From the NCBI RefSeq assembly GCF_905163445.1, contig NC_053204.1:6083501-6147500 (forward strand): a DNA stretch of 64,000 nucleotides. The letters are read 5' to 3'. The translations under genes and the position numbers were made by a program. Numbering within the stretch: position 1 is the first letter of the stretch; the number at the start of each line of letters is the position of its first letter. Below, piece by piece: positions 32,506 through 45,124 of this stretch. The notes below the pieces were generated by a model, which did not search any database, was not told the DNA's origin, and was given only the letters and a program-made list of their open reading frames with translations. The stretch comes from Pararge aegeria (Eukaryota > Arthropoda > Insecta > Lepidoptera > Nymphalidae).

Positions 32506-35500
32506 GATGATTGTGAATATGATTTTGACTGTGACTGTGACTGTCACTGCGATTGCGATTGTGATTGTGATTGTAATTTTGATTGTGATTGTGATTGTGA
32601 CTGTGATTGTGATTGTGATTGTGATTGTGATTGTGACTGTGAATGTGATTGCGACTGCGATTACGATTGCGATTGCGATTGTGATTGTGATTGCGATTGC
32701 GATTGCGATTGCGATTGCGATTGTGACTGTGATTGTGATTGTGATTGTGATTGTGATTGTGATTGTGATTGTGATTGTGATTATGATTGTCATTGTGATT
32801 GTGATTGTGATTGTGATTGAGATTGTAATTGTGACTGTGACTGTGACTGTGACTGTGACTGTGATTGTGACTGTGACTGTGATTGTGATTGTGATTGTGA
32901 TTTTGATTGTGATTGTGATTGTGATTGTGATTGTGATTGTGATTGTGATTGTGACTGTGAATGTGATTGCGACTGCGATTGCGTTTGCGATTGTGACTGT
33001 GACTGTGATTATGATTGTGATTGTGACTGTGAATATGATTGCGACTGCGATTGCGTTTGCGTTTGCGATTGCGATTGCGATTGTGATTGTGACTGTGACT
33101 GTGATTGTGATTGCGATTGCGATTGCGATTGCGATTGCGATTGCGATTGCGATTGCGATTGCGATTGCGATTGCGTTTGTGACTGTGACTGTGACTGGTA
33201 CTGTGACTGTGACTGTGACTGTGACTGTGATTGTGATTGTGATTGTGATTGTGATTGTGATTGTGATTGCGATTGTGATTGTGACTGTGAATGTGATTAC
33301 GATTGCGATTGCGATTGTGATTGCGATTGCGATTGCGATTGCGACTGTGACTGTGACTGTGACTGTGACTGTGACTGTGATTGTGATTGTGATTGTGATT
33401 GTGATTGTGATTGTGATTGTGATTGTGATTACGATTTTGATTGCGATTGTGATTGTGATTGTGATTGCGATTGCGATTGCGATTGCGATTGCGATTACGA
33501 TTGTGATTGTGACTGTGACTGTGATTGTGATTGTGATTGTGATTGTGATTGTAACTGTGATTGTGATTGTGACTGTGACTGTGATTGTGACTGTGACTGT
33601 GATTGTGACTGTGACTGTGATTGTGATTGTGACTGTGACTGTGACTGTGACTGTGACTGTGACTGTGACTGCGATTGTGATTGTGATTACGATTTTGATT
33701 GCGATTGTGATTGTGATTGTGATTGTGATTGTGATTGTGATTGTGACTGTGACTGTGACTGTGACTGTGACTGTGACTGTGACTGTGACTGTGACTGTGA
33801 CTGTGACTGTGACTGTGACTGTGACTGTGACTGTGACTGTGACTGTGACTGTGACTGTGACTGTGACTGTGACTGTGACTGTGACTGTGACTGTGACTGT
33901 GACTGTGACTGTGACTGTGACTGTGACTGTGACTGTGACTGTGACTGTGACTGTGACTGTGACTGTGACTGTGACTGTGACTGTGACTGTGACTGTGACT
34001 GTGACTGTGACTGTGACTGTGACTGTGACTGTGACTGTGACTGTGACTGTGACTGTGACTGTGACTGTGACTGTGACTGTGACTGTGACTGTGACTGTGA
34101 CTGTGACTGTGACTGTGACTGTGACTGTGACTGTGACTGTGACTGTGACTGTGACTGTGACTGTGACTGTGACTGTGACTGTGACTGTGATTGTGATTGT
34201 GATTGTGATTGTGACTGTGATTGTGATTGTGATTGTGATTGTGATTGTGACTGTGAATGTGATTGCGACTGCGATTACGATTGCGATTGCGATTGTGATT
34301 GTGATTGCGATTGCGATTGCGATTGCGATTGCGATTGTGACTGTGATTGTGATTGTGATTGTGATTGTGATTATGATTGTCATTGTGATTGTGATTGTGA
34401 TTGTGATTGAGATTGTAATTGTGACTGTGACTGTGACTGTGACTGTGACTGTGATTATGACTGTGACTGTGATTGTGATTGTGATTGTGATTTTGATTGT
34501 GATTGTGATTGTGATTGTGATTGTGATTGTGATTGTGATTGTGACTGTGAATGTGATTGCGACTGCGATTGCGTTTGCGATTGTGACTGTGACTGTGATT
34601 ATGATTGTGATTGTGACTGTGAATATGATTGCGACTGCGATTGCGTTTGCGTTTGCGATTGCGATTGCGATTGTGATTGTGACTGTGACTGTGATTGTGA
34701 TTGCGATTGCGATTGCGATTGCGATTGCGATTGCGATTGCGATTGCGATTGCGATTGCGATTGCGATTGCGATTGCGATTGCGATTGCGATTGTGACTGT
34801 GACTGTGACTGGTACTGTGACTGGTACTGTGACTGTGACTGTGACTGTGACTGTGACTGTGACTGTGACTGTGACTGTGACTGTGACTGTGACTGTGACT
34901 GTGACTGTGACTGTGACTGTGACTGTGACTGTGACTGTGAATGTGACTGTGAATGTGATTGCGACTGCGATTGTGATTGTGATTGTGATTGTGATTGTGA
35001 TTGTGATTGTGATTGTGATTGTGATTGTGATTGTGATTGTGATTGTGATTGTGACTGTGAATGTGATTACGATTGCGATTGCGATTGTGATTGCGATTGC
35101 GATTGCGATTGCGACTGTGACTGTGACTGTGACTGTGACTGTGACTGTGACTGTGACTGTGACTGTGACTGTGACTGTGACTGTGACTGTGACTGTGACT
35201 GTGACTGTGACTGTGACTGTGACTGTGACTGTGACTGTGACTGTGACTGTGACTGTGACTGTGACTGTGACTGTGACTGTGACTGTGACTGTGACTGTGA
35301 CTGTGACTGTGATTGTGACTGTGACTGTGACTGTGACTGTGACTGTGACTGTGACTGTGACTGTGACTGTGACTGTGATTGTGACTGTGACTGTGACTGT
35401 GACTGTGACTGTGACTGTGACTGTGACTGTGACTGTGACTGTGACTGTGTCTGTGACTGTGACTGTGACTGTGTCTGTGACTGTGACTGTGACTGTGACT

Positions 35501-35776
35501 GTGACTGTGACTGTGACTGTGACTGTGACTGTGACTGTGACTGTGACTGTGACTGTGACTGTGACTGTGACTGTGACTGTGACTGTGACTGTGACTGTGA
35601 CTGTGACTGTGACTGTGACTGTGACTGTGACTGTGACTGTGACTGTGACTGTGACTGTGATTGGGATTGTGATTGTGATTGTGATTGTGATTGTGATTGT
35701 GATTGTGACTGTGATTGTGACTGTGAATATGATTGCGACTGCGATTGCGTTTGCGTTTGCGATTGCGATTGCGATT
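32506..35776 (+). repeat. GAYTGY hexamer satellite, copy 1
   Basis: Runs of GACTGT, GATTGT and GATTGC with rare GACTGC and sporadic variants. Hexamer phase is kept without a non-multiple-of-six indel for ~3.27 kb. A ~1590-bp higher-order repeat is visible: the variant block ttatgattgtcattgtgatt occurs at 32781 and 34371. Long pure GACTGT runs at about 33744-34190 and 35113-35659. Long open frames here are artefacts of the stop-free repeat. Confidence 0.95.
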
Positions 35777-35825
35777 GTTTCTTACCGAAATAAACTTTTC
35801 TTTATTTTTTCTTTATTTATTTATA

Positions 35826-36010
35826 CTAGCTGTTGCCCGCGACTTCGTCTGCGTTTGATTTTGCTTTTAAAAATAAAATTGCGACTATAATTAAAGATCT
35901 AAGCTATCCTATCTCTTAATTGTTAAGTGCCAATTTAATTTAAAATCGGTTTAGTAGTTTAGGAGTCCATCGCGGACAAACATCGTGACAGGAGATTTAT
36001 ATATATTAAG
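35826..36010 (+). mobile_element. Element T, internally deleted, only in module copy 2
   Basis: ctagctgttgcccgcgactt ... gacaggagatttatatatat inserted at a point where copy 1 reads 'tttatttatatatataaatg' without interruption. About 110 bp of the usual interior, including the TA microsatellite, is missing. Confidence 0.85.
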
Positions 36011-36175
36011 ATATATAAATGTTTCCTAAATGCGTGTGACTTACGTGAATATATAATTTTTGAATTTTAACCTTTAATGAACGCCGGCCATGCACTAAAA
36101 GAATAAATGGATATATTATGGGCTGATGTAGATTTTAGGAATTGCTGCTCATAAGGTCTAATTGAAAAGTTTTAC

Positions 36176-36400
36176 GACCTCGCCAGCGCAGTGGCGAGTG
36201 TGCTATATAAGTTGGAGGTCTCGGGATTGATTCCCAGCGGGGGCAATTTGTAAATTTATAATCTCTGAATGTTCTTTACTCTGCTCTGATGGGAGGCTTC
36301 GGCCGCGGCTAGTAACCACCCAACCGACAAAGACGGGCCGTAAAGTGATTTAACGTTTCGGTACGGATTAAGGGTAAAGGTTTATACAAAAGGTTATCCC
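36176..36400 (+). mobile_element. SINE-C, module copy 2
   Basis: Duplicate of 31041-31260. The B-box-like site reads gggattgattcc versus gggatcgattcc in copy 1. Confidence 0.85.
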
Positions 36401-36524
36401 GTTACCATATTATTTGAGTTCAATATCACTTACCAACTTGAAAAAAGTGAGGGTATGTTTTGCCTTTGAATTCAGACTTTTTCGACGTAAACTCCGCAAA
36501 AGCCGTATAAGAAAAAGTGTTCAA

Positions 36525-37257
36525 GTAAGTAAGTATATTATTTAATTAAATACTTCTATATAATGTATACTTAAAACATTAATTACTTAAATATATTATA
36601 TACTTTAAGTACATTATTTATAAATATATTATATACATTATTAAATCTAATAATGTATTTAAGTATATAATGTATTTAAGTAAATAATGTACTCAAGTAA
36701 ATAATGTTCTAAAGTTAACAATGAACTTTAGTATATAATGAACATAAGTAAATAATGTATTCAATTAAATAATATACTTAAGTATAAAATGTAAATAAGT
36801 ACATAATAGACTTAAGTAAATAATGTATTTCAGCATATAATGTAAATAAGTAAATAATGTACTAAATTATATAATGTATTTAAGTAAATAATGTACTTAA
36901 GTAAATAATGTAAGAAAGTATATAATGTATTTAAGTAAATAATGTACTAAGTAAATAATGTACTTAAAGTATATAATATATTTAAGTAAATAATGACTTA
37001 AGTAATTAATGCACTTAAGTATATAATGTATTTAAGTATATATTGTACATGAGTAAATAATGTATTCAATTAAATAATGTACTACAATATATAGCGTATT
37101 TCAGTATATAATGTAAATAATGTACTTAAGTAAGTAATGTCTTAAAGTTTATAATGTAATAAGTATATAATGTACTAAAGTACATTATGTATTAAAATAA
37201 ATAATTTACTTGAGTAAATAATGTACTTAAGTATATAATGTAAGTTGGTATATAATG
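36525..37257 (+). repeat. AT-rich satellite, copy 2
   Basis: Same units and same orientation switch (about 36645) as copy 1, shorter by ~138 bp, mostly from one block lost near 37133. Confidence 0.9.
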
Positions 37258-37508
37258 TATCGATTGCGATTGCGATTGTGATCGTGATTGAGATTGTGTT
37301 TGTGAAAGCGATAGTGAAAGAGATAGTGATGGCGGTAGCGATAGCGGTAGCGATAGCAGTAGCGATAGCGGTAGAGATAGCGGTAGCGATAGCGGTAGCG
37401 ATGGCGGTAGCGATAGCGGTAGCGATAGCGGTAGAAATGGCGGGAGCGATAGCGGTAGCGATGGTGGGAGTGATAGCGACAACGCTAGCGGTAGCGAAAG
37501 GCGATAGT
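37258..37508 (+). repeat. GATAGC/GGTAGC tract, copy 2
   Basis: As in copy 1, with small unit-number and substitution differences. Confidence 0.9.
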
Positions 37509-40500
37509 TTAAGTGATGATTGTGAATATGATTTTGACTGTGACTGTGACTGTCACTACGATTGCGATTGTGATTGTGATTGTAATTGTGATTGTCATTG
37601 TAATTGTGATTGTGATTGTGATTGTGATTGTGATTGTGATTGTGACTGTGAATGTGATTGCGACTGCGATTGCGTTTGCGATTGCGATTGTGACTGTGAC
37701 TGTGACTGTGACTGTGACTGTGACTGTGACTGTGACTGTGACTGTGACTGTGACTGTGACTGTGACTGTGACTGTGACTGTGACTGTGACTGTGACTGTG
37801 ACTGTAACTGTGACTGTGAATGTGATTGCGACTGCGATTGTGATTGTGATTGTGATTGTGATTGTGATTGTGATTGTGATTGTGATTGTGATTGTGATTG
37901 TGATTGTGATTGTGATTGTGATTGTGATTGTGATTGTGATTGTGATTGTGACTGTGCATGTGATTGCGACTGCGATTACGATTGCGGTTGCGATTGTGAT
38001 TGCGATTGCGATTGCGATTGCGATTGCGATTGCGATTGCGATTGCGATTGCGATTGCGATTGTGACTGTGACTGTGATTGTGATTGTGACTGTGACTGTG
38101 ACTGTGACTGTGACTGTGACTGTGACTGTGACTGTCACTGTGACTGTGACTGTGACTGTCACTGTGATTGTAATTGTGATTGTGATTGTGATTGTGACTG
38201 TGATTGTAATTGTGATTGTGATTGTGATTGTGACTGTGATTGTAATTGTGATTGTGATTGTGATTGTGTATGTGATTGTGAATATGATTGTGACTGTGAT
38301 TGTAATTGTGATTGCGATTGCGATTGCGATTGTGATTGTGACTGTGACTGTGATTGTGATTGTGATTGTGACTGTGACTGTGACTGTGACTGTGACTGTG
38401 ACTGTGACTGTGACTGTGACTGTGACTGTGACTGTGACTGTGAACGTGTCTGTGACTGTGACTGTGACTGTGACTGTGATTGTGATTGTGATTGTGATTG
38501 TGATTGTGATTGTGATTGTGACTTCGATTGCGATTGCGATTGCGATAGCGATTACGATTGCGATTGCGATTGCGATTGCCATTGCGATTGCGATTGCGAT
38601 TGTGATTGTGACTGTGACTGTGATTGTGATTGATATAGTGATTGTGACTGTGACTATGATTGTGATTATGATTGTGATTGTGATTGTGATTGTGATTGTG
38701 ATTGTGATTGTGATTGTGATTGCGATTGCGATTGCGATTGCGATTGCGATTGCGATTGCGATTGCGATAGCGATTGCGATTGCGATTGCGATTGCAATTG
38801 CGATTGCGATTGCGATAGCGATTGCGATTGCGATTGTGATTGTGACTGTGACTGTGACTGTGATTGTGATTGTGATTGTGATTGTGATTGTAACTGTGAT
38901 TGTGATTGTGACTGTGACTGTGATTGTGACTGTGACTGTGATTGTGATTGTGACTGTGACTGTGACTGTGACTGTGACTGTGACTGCGATTGTGATTGTG
39001 ATTACGATTTTGATTGCGATTGTGATTGTGATTGTGATTGTGATTGTGATTGTGATTGTGATTGTGATTGTGATTGTGACTGTGACTGTGATTGTGATTG
39101 TGACTGTGACTGTGACTGTGACTGTGACTGCGATTGTGATTGTGATTACGATTTTGATTGCGATTGTGATTGTGATTGTGATTGTGATTGTGATTGTGAT
39201 TGTGATTGTGATTGTGATTGTGATTGTGATTGTGATTGTGATTGTGATTGTGATTGTGATTGTGATTGTGATTGTGATTGTGATTGTGATTGTGATTGTG
39301 ATTGTGATTGTGATTGTGATTGTGATTGTGATTGTGATTGTGATTGTGATTGTGATTGTGATTGTGATTGTGATTGTGATTGTGATTGTGATTGTGATTG
39401 TGATTGTGATTGTGATTGTGATTCTGATTGTGATTGTGATTGTGATTGTGATTGTGATTGTGACTGTGACTGTGACTGTGACTGTGACTGTGACTGTGAC
39501 TGTGACTGTGACTGTGACTGTGACTGTGACTGTGACTGTGACTGTGACTGTGACTGTGACTGTGACTGTGACTGTGACTGTGACTGTGACTGTGACTGTG
39601 ACTGTGACTGTGATTGTGATTGTGATTGTGATTGTGATTGTGACTGCGATTGCGATTGCGATTGCGATTGCGATTGCGATTGCGATTGCGATTGCGATTG
39701 CGATTGCGATTGCGATTGCCATTGCGATTGCGATTGCGATTGTGATTGTGACTGTGACTGTGATTGTGATTGATATAGTGATTGTGACTGTGACTATGAT
39801 TGTGATTGTGATTGTGATTGTGATTGTAACTGTGATTGTGATTGTGACTGTGACTGTGATTGTGACTGTGACTGTGATTGTGACTGTGACTGTGATTGTG
39901 ATTGTGACTGTGACTGTGACTGTGACTGTGACTGTGACTGTGATTGTGATTGTGATTACGATTTTGATTGCGATTGTGATTGTGATTGTGATTGTGATTG
40001 TGATTGTGATTGTGATTGTGATTGTGATTGTGATTGTGATTGTGATTGTGATTGTGATTGTGATTGTGATTGTGATTGTGATTGTGATTGTGATTGTGAT
40101 TGTGATTGTGATTGTGATTGTGATTGTGATTACGATTTTGATTGCGATTGTGATTGTGATTGTGATTGCGATTGCGATTGCGATTGCGATTGCGATTGCG
40201 ATTGTGATTGTGACTGTGACTGTGATTGTGATTGTGATTGTGATTGTGATTGTGATTGTAACTGTGATTGTGATTGTGACTGTGACTGTGATTGTGACTG
40301 TGACTGTGATTTGACTGTGACTGTGATTGTGATTGTGACTGTGACTGTGACTGTGACTGCGATTGTGATTGTGATTACGATTTTGATTGCGATTGTGATT
40401 GTGATTGTGATTGTGATTGTGACTGTGACTGTGACTGTGACTGTGACTGTGACTGTGACTGTGACTGTGACTGTGACTGTGACTGTGACTGTGACTGTGA

Positions 40501-42248
40501 CTGTGACTGTGACTGTGACTGTGACTGTGACTGTGACTGTGACTGTGACTGTGACTGTGACTGTGACTGTGACTGTGACTGTGACTGTGACTGTGACTGT
40601 GACTGTGACTGTGACTGTGACTGTGACTGTGACTGTGACTGTGACTGTGACTGTGACTGTGACTGTGACTGTGACTGTGATTGTGATTGTGATTGTGATT
40701 GTGATTGTGATTGTGATTGTGATTGTGACTGTGATTGTGACTGTGAATATGATTGCGATTGCGATTGCGATTGCGATTGCGATTGCCATTGCGATTGCGA
40801 TTGCCATTGCGATTGCGATTGCGATTGTGATTGTGACTGTGACTGTGATTGTGATTGATATAGTGATTGTGACTGTGACTATGATTGTGATTGTGATTGT
40901 GATTGTGATTGTAACTGTGATTGTGATTGTGACTGTGACTGTGATTGTGACTGTGACTGTGATTGTGACTGTGACTGTGATTGTGATTGTGACTGTGACT
41001 GTGACTGTGACTGTGACTGTGACTGTGACTGTGACTGTGATTGTGATTGTGATTACGATTTTGATTGCGATTGTGATTGTGATTGTGATTGTGATTGTGA
41101 TTGTGATTGTGATTGTGATTGTGATTGTGATTGTGATTGTGATTGTGATTGTGATTGTGATTGTGATTGTGATTGTGATTGTGATTGTGATTGTGATTGT
41201 GATTGTGATTGTGATTGTGATTGTGATTGTGATTGTGATTGTGATTGTGATTGTGATTGTGATTGTGATTGTGACTGTGAATGTGATTACGATTGCGATT
41301 GCGATTGTGATTGCGATTGCGATTGCGATTGCGATTGCGATTGCGATTGTGATTGTGACTGTGACTGTGATTGTGATTGTGATTGTGATTGTGATTGTAA
41401 CTGTGATTGTGATTGTGACTGTGACTGTGATTGTGACTGTGACTGTGATTGTGACTGTGACTGTGATTGTGATTGTGACTGTGACTGTGACTGTGACTGT
41501 GACTGTGACTGTGACTGCGATTGTGATTGTGATTACGATTTTGATTGCGATTGTGATTGTGATTGTGATTGTGATTGTGATTGTGATTGTGATTGTGACT
41601 GTGACTGTGACTGTGACTGTGACTGTGACTGTGACTGTGATTGTGATTGTGATTGTGATTGTGATTGTGATTGTGATTGTGATTGTGACTGTGACTGTGA
41701 TTGTGATTGTGACTGTGACTGTGACTGTGACTGTGACTGTGACTGTGACTGTGACTGTGACTGTGACTGTGACTGTGACTGTGACTGTGACTGTGACTGT
41801 GACTGTGACTGTGACTGTGACTGTGACTGTGACTGTGACTGTGACTGTGACTGTGACTGTGACTGTGACTGTGACTGTGACTGTGACTGTGACTGTGACT
41901 GTGACTGTGACTGTGACTGTGACTGTGACTGTGACTGTGACTGTGACTGTGACTGTGACTGTGACTGTGACTGTGACTGTGACTGTGACTGTGACTGTGA
42001 CTGTGACTGTGACTGTGACTGTGACTGTGACTGTGACTGTGACTGTGACTGTGACTGTGACTGTGACTGTGACTGTGACTGTGACTGTGACTGTGACTGT
42101 GACTGTGACTGTGACTGTGACTGTGACTGTGACTGTGACTGTGACTGTGACTGTGACTGTGACTGTGATTGTTATTGTGATTGTGACTGTGACTGTGAAT
42201 GTGATTGTGATTGCGATTACGATTGCGATTGCGATTGTGATTGTGATT
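37509..42248 (+). repeat. GAYTGY hexamer satellite, copy 2
   Basis: About 4.74 kb. Higher-order repeats are marked by gatatagtg at 38632, 39772 and 40857 and by gattacgattttgattgcg at 39000, 39144, 39954, 40128, 40373, 41051 and 41531. One single-base deletion near 40309 (gatttgactg) shifts the 6-bp phase. Homogeneous GATTGT (39163-39465; 41065-41273) and GACTGT (40418-40680; 41712-42168) blocks. Confidence 0.95.
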
Positions 42249-42357
42249 TTAACGAAGTTTTCACCATCCCTTTCCAATTATGTAAACAATATGTATGAAC
42301 GCTTCATATGTGCCTGTGTTAGGTCTACCTGAATTAAGAAATTTTGAATTTTGAACA
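42249..42357 (+). mobile_element. LINE 3' UTR fragment (AATTTGA-tail family) at satellite edge
   Basis: aacgaagttttcaccatccc, caattatgtaaacaatatgt, gtctacctgaattaagaaat and 'ttttgaattttga'. Its reverse complement is at 52023-52170. It starts exactly where the hexamer array ends. Confidence 0.7.
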
Positions 42358-43794
42358 CTGTGACACGTAATTTTATATTATATAGACCTTCCAAGTAAAT
42401 ACACATGGTCAAACACATGCTACCGTCTCTACAATAAATGGTAGGCAACCCTAAATGGCATGTTCCTACAACGATATATCGATAAGTTCATAATGCAGGT
42501 AAAGATACAAACGCCCAATAACATCGCTAAGCGTTCACCTTGTAAATCGTTTCAGTTAGTGATGTCCATTTGGTACGAAAACTTTACTGGTGATATCACC
42601 GTTATTAACTCATGTTTTTTACTGAATAAATAAAATTCGTTTAAAAGGTATATGTAACTCTTTTCAGTTAGTGAAGTATCTTATCTAATAAGTTATTTAT
42701 TGATTTTCATTAGGACTACCAAAAAAATTACATGTATTATAGTTATGGATAAAGCTAGCCTTAGGTTACTAATGACACATAATTTCACTTATAGGTAGTC
42801 GCAGCATACACAGGTTAGTATGTACGATAACCTTATTTAATAAAAGAATTTAAAGGACAGATTTAAACTACCTCAAACATAGCACACATAACAATAAAAG
42901 ACAAAGAGAAGTTCAAAAGTCGTGACTTTTATTAAAACTTTAAATATAAGTGTTGCTTTAACTGCCTGTGTAACGTTAAATTACGACATTTTATAGGTTC
43001 AGAAGAATCAGCTTCCACTATTAATGATAATCCATCATTATTTATTTTAAAATCTGATATTCATTATGATTAATTTATTACATTTTAATTTTTAATATCG
43101 AAAGCGATAAAACCTAATTTATAATTTTTTTAAATTGTTAGTGAAATTTCCGAACCGACAGGATTTCTGGGTCTCTGGCAATCGGCCTGAGCGCTTTTAA
43201 GACTAAGCGACGGTTTTCAGATTAAACCAAACCAATTAATGCGTTCGGAAGGCCAAAAATAACATTTATTTTTGGAACTATGTCTGATGCAGTCAGCCAA
43301 TATATTAACAAAGTGATTCAATACATTAACTTAATTGAAAAAAAAGATTTTTTGATATTAAACAGAATGTCAATTTTTGTGAACGAAACATATTTCAGTT
43401 TTCTTGAACCGCTTTAACTTTAATTCAAAGTGGCCATTTCGCTAAAACAATAACTTTCTTGAGTGATATTTAATGAATACAGATTACTGTACGATCTAAT
43501 AGAGACGACCGAGTCGATTGATAAAAAGTGGATTAAATAAGTAAGTTTTTATTTTTATCGACATATGTAAGCACGTCACTATGCAGTAATTGCGTAAGCT
43601 GCGCGGTTTCAATCCGACCACTCGATACGATAACCTAATGCATCCTGTGACCGCGCTTTATGTAGCGTAGCGGACACGTATCATAAAATATTGCATTATT
43701 ATATCGATAAATTTCATTAATGTAGGCACATCACTATACTGTGATGACCTCCTTGCCTCAGTTTTTTACGGTGTGGTCTATTTGTAATGCATAA
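42358..43794. other. Unassigned 1.4 kb
   Basis: AT-rich sequence without recognised genes or repeats. Confidence 0.45.
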
Positions 43795-43860
43795 TTTCTG
43801 AATTTTCTCTGGTCTGGGGAGGCTTCGGCCGTAGCTACTTACCACCCCACCGACAAAGAG
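43795..43860 (+). mobile_element. SINE-C fragment
   Basis: 'ttttctctggtctggggagg', 'cttcggccgtagctacttac', 'accgacaaag', ending abruptly at the LINE junction. Confidence 0.6.
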
Positions 43861-44462
43861 TATGCTTGCCAAATATGGAATCCTGCGTATCACATTTATA
43901 TCGATAAAATAGAAAGTATTAAAAAAAAAATTATCAGATTCCTGAAGCACAAATTCCTACGAAATATCATGTTTGGATTTACACTTTGTACCTCTTCATA
44001 TACGTAGAAACATTGCCGATGTTTGTCTCTTACTTAACATTGTTAGAGGGTCAATAGATAGTACGGAATTACTTACTAAGTTAGATTTCATTGTACTCTC
44101 ACGATTACCTAGCCATAAAAAGATTCTGCACGTACTCTTAACTAAAACTAAGAACAGATTTAATTATTTTGTAATCCGTGACTCTCGCCTCCTTAGTTCT
44201 GTTTACAAAGACCCCGAAATTGATTTATTTTATGGTAATATGAATAGTGTACGTCGCAACTTAGTAGATAAACTGTTGCATGCTAGGTAAACTTAACATT
44301 TAGTTATAGTTTGCTGCATTTTTGCTGGGTCCATCAGGTACCCTTGTTTATATAAAACTTATCTGTGGAACTCTGTTATTAGTTTTAAGTCAACCAATTT
44401 GTTAACTATTTAATATTTACAACTGTTGGTTTTCCAATTAAAGAAAAATAAAATATTATTTA
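43861..44462 (+). pseudogene. Jockey/CR1-like LINE RT C-terminal region, frameshifted
   Basis: First frame (43861 to about 43972) reads YACQIWNPAYHIYIDKIESI then KKKIIRFLKHKFL. The second frame continues DLHFVPLHIRRNIADVCLLL ... to a TAA after LLHAR at 44290. Together they correspond to the region after the reverse transcriptase domain in Jockey/CR1-like elements. A one-base frame change near 43960-43975 breaks it. A 3' UTR with AATAAA-like signal follows to about 44462. 5'-truncated, next to a SINE-C piece. Confidence 0.75.
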
Positions 44463-45124
44463 TTCGTGCGCGTTTATACGCGGTACCTTTTTAAACCGTC
44501 TGTTTTTTGAGATAAAAAAAAATCTCTCTGTCCGTTCCACTAAATTTATGACAAAAATCAAGTAGCTTAGTTAAGCAAGGACAAACATACAAACACCAAT
44601 GTCGCATTTATAATATCAACTAAGGATTACCGACCCACTATCTACTACTATGGCTTAGGCCAAGTGCGGATAAAACTAGAATATTCTGTGGTAAAAGATA
44701 AATTCTTAAACCAAAATACTCAAAGACAAATAAATTAAAGAACCGGAACTATATCATTCATTTATCGTATCACATTTTTCAGTAGAAATTAGAGCGTAGG
44801 AAAAAAGTTCCATCGGATTCGCAACTCAATTCCTGAGTAACGTTTAATAAAGCTTAAATAAACCCATATCAGTTCCGTAATTCGCTGAATTGCGCCACTC
44901 GAATAGATTTATATTTAAATTCCGATTGGTCTATATTAAAGTCTACAGTCGAGATTTAATGTCTTCTTCGCGATAGGGTGCCAACAAACGCGCGATTTAA
45001 ATCAGATTCACTTCTATTCAAATCATGTTTAATATTGTTCTACAGTGATATTATAATTACTTATATATTTTATAAAAAATTCTTAACCTTAAATAATACT
45101 TTTAACCATTTGTCTTAACCTGAT
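44463..45124. other. Mostly unassigned
   Basis: 44505-44640 has element-T-class traits ('ctgtccgttccactaaattt', 'gtcgcatttataatatcaac'). The rest is unrecognised. Confidence 0.4.

Larger units (their letters stand above)
30825..35774. repeat. Compound satellite module, copy 1
   Basis: A 4.95-kb unit: unique-looking lead (30825-31038), SINE-C (31041), AT satellite (~31390-32258), GATAGC/GGTAGC tract, GAYTGY hexamer array. The same order repeats from 35775. The unit begins ttgtttcttaccgaaataaa in both copies. Confidence 0.85.
35775..42248. repeat. Compound satellite module, copy 2
   Basis: Same order as copy 1: lead, SINE-C (36176), AT satellite, GATAGC tract, hexamer array. Roughly a dozen differences per ~540 bp in the non-satellite lead by eye, plus an element T insertion, a shorter AT satellite and a longer hexamer array. 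Confidence 0.85.

Noticed and set aside
32504..35890. 1128-residue plus-strand open frame (Thr-Val / Ile-Val / Ala-Ile repeats) and its 627-residue minus-strand counterpart
   Set aside because: Produced by a stop-free hexamer satellite open in five or six frames at once; no unique protein sequence, no gene context.
37509..42332. Further giant open frames (933, 737, 715, 673, 462 residues) and Asp-Cys, Gln-Ser or Asn-His repeats
   Set aside because: Same satellite artefact; boundaries simply coincide with the single phase slip and array ends.
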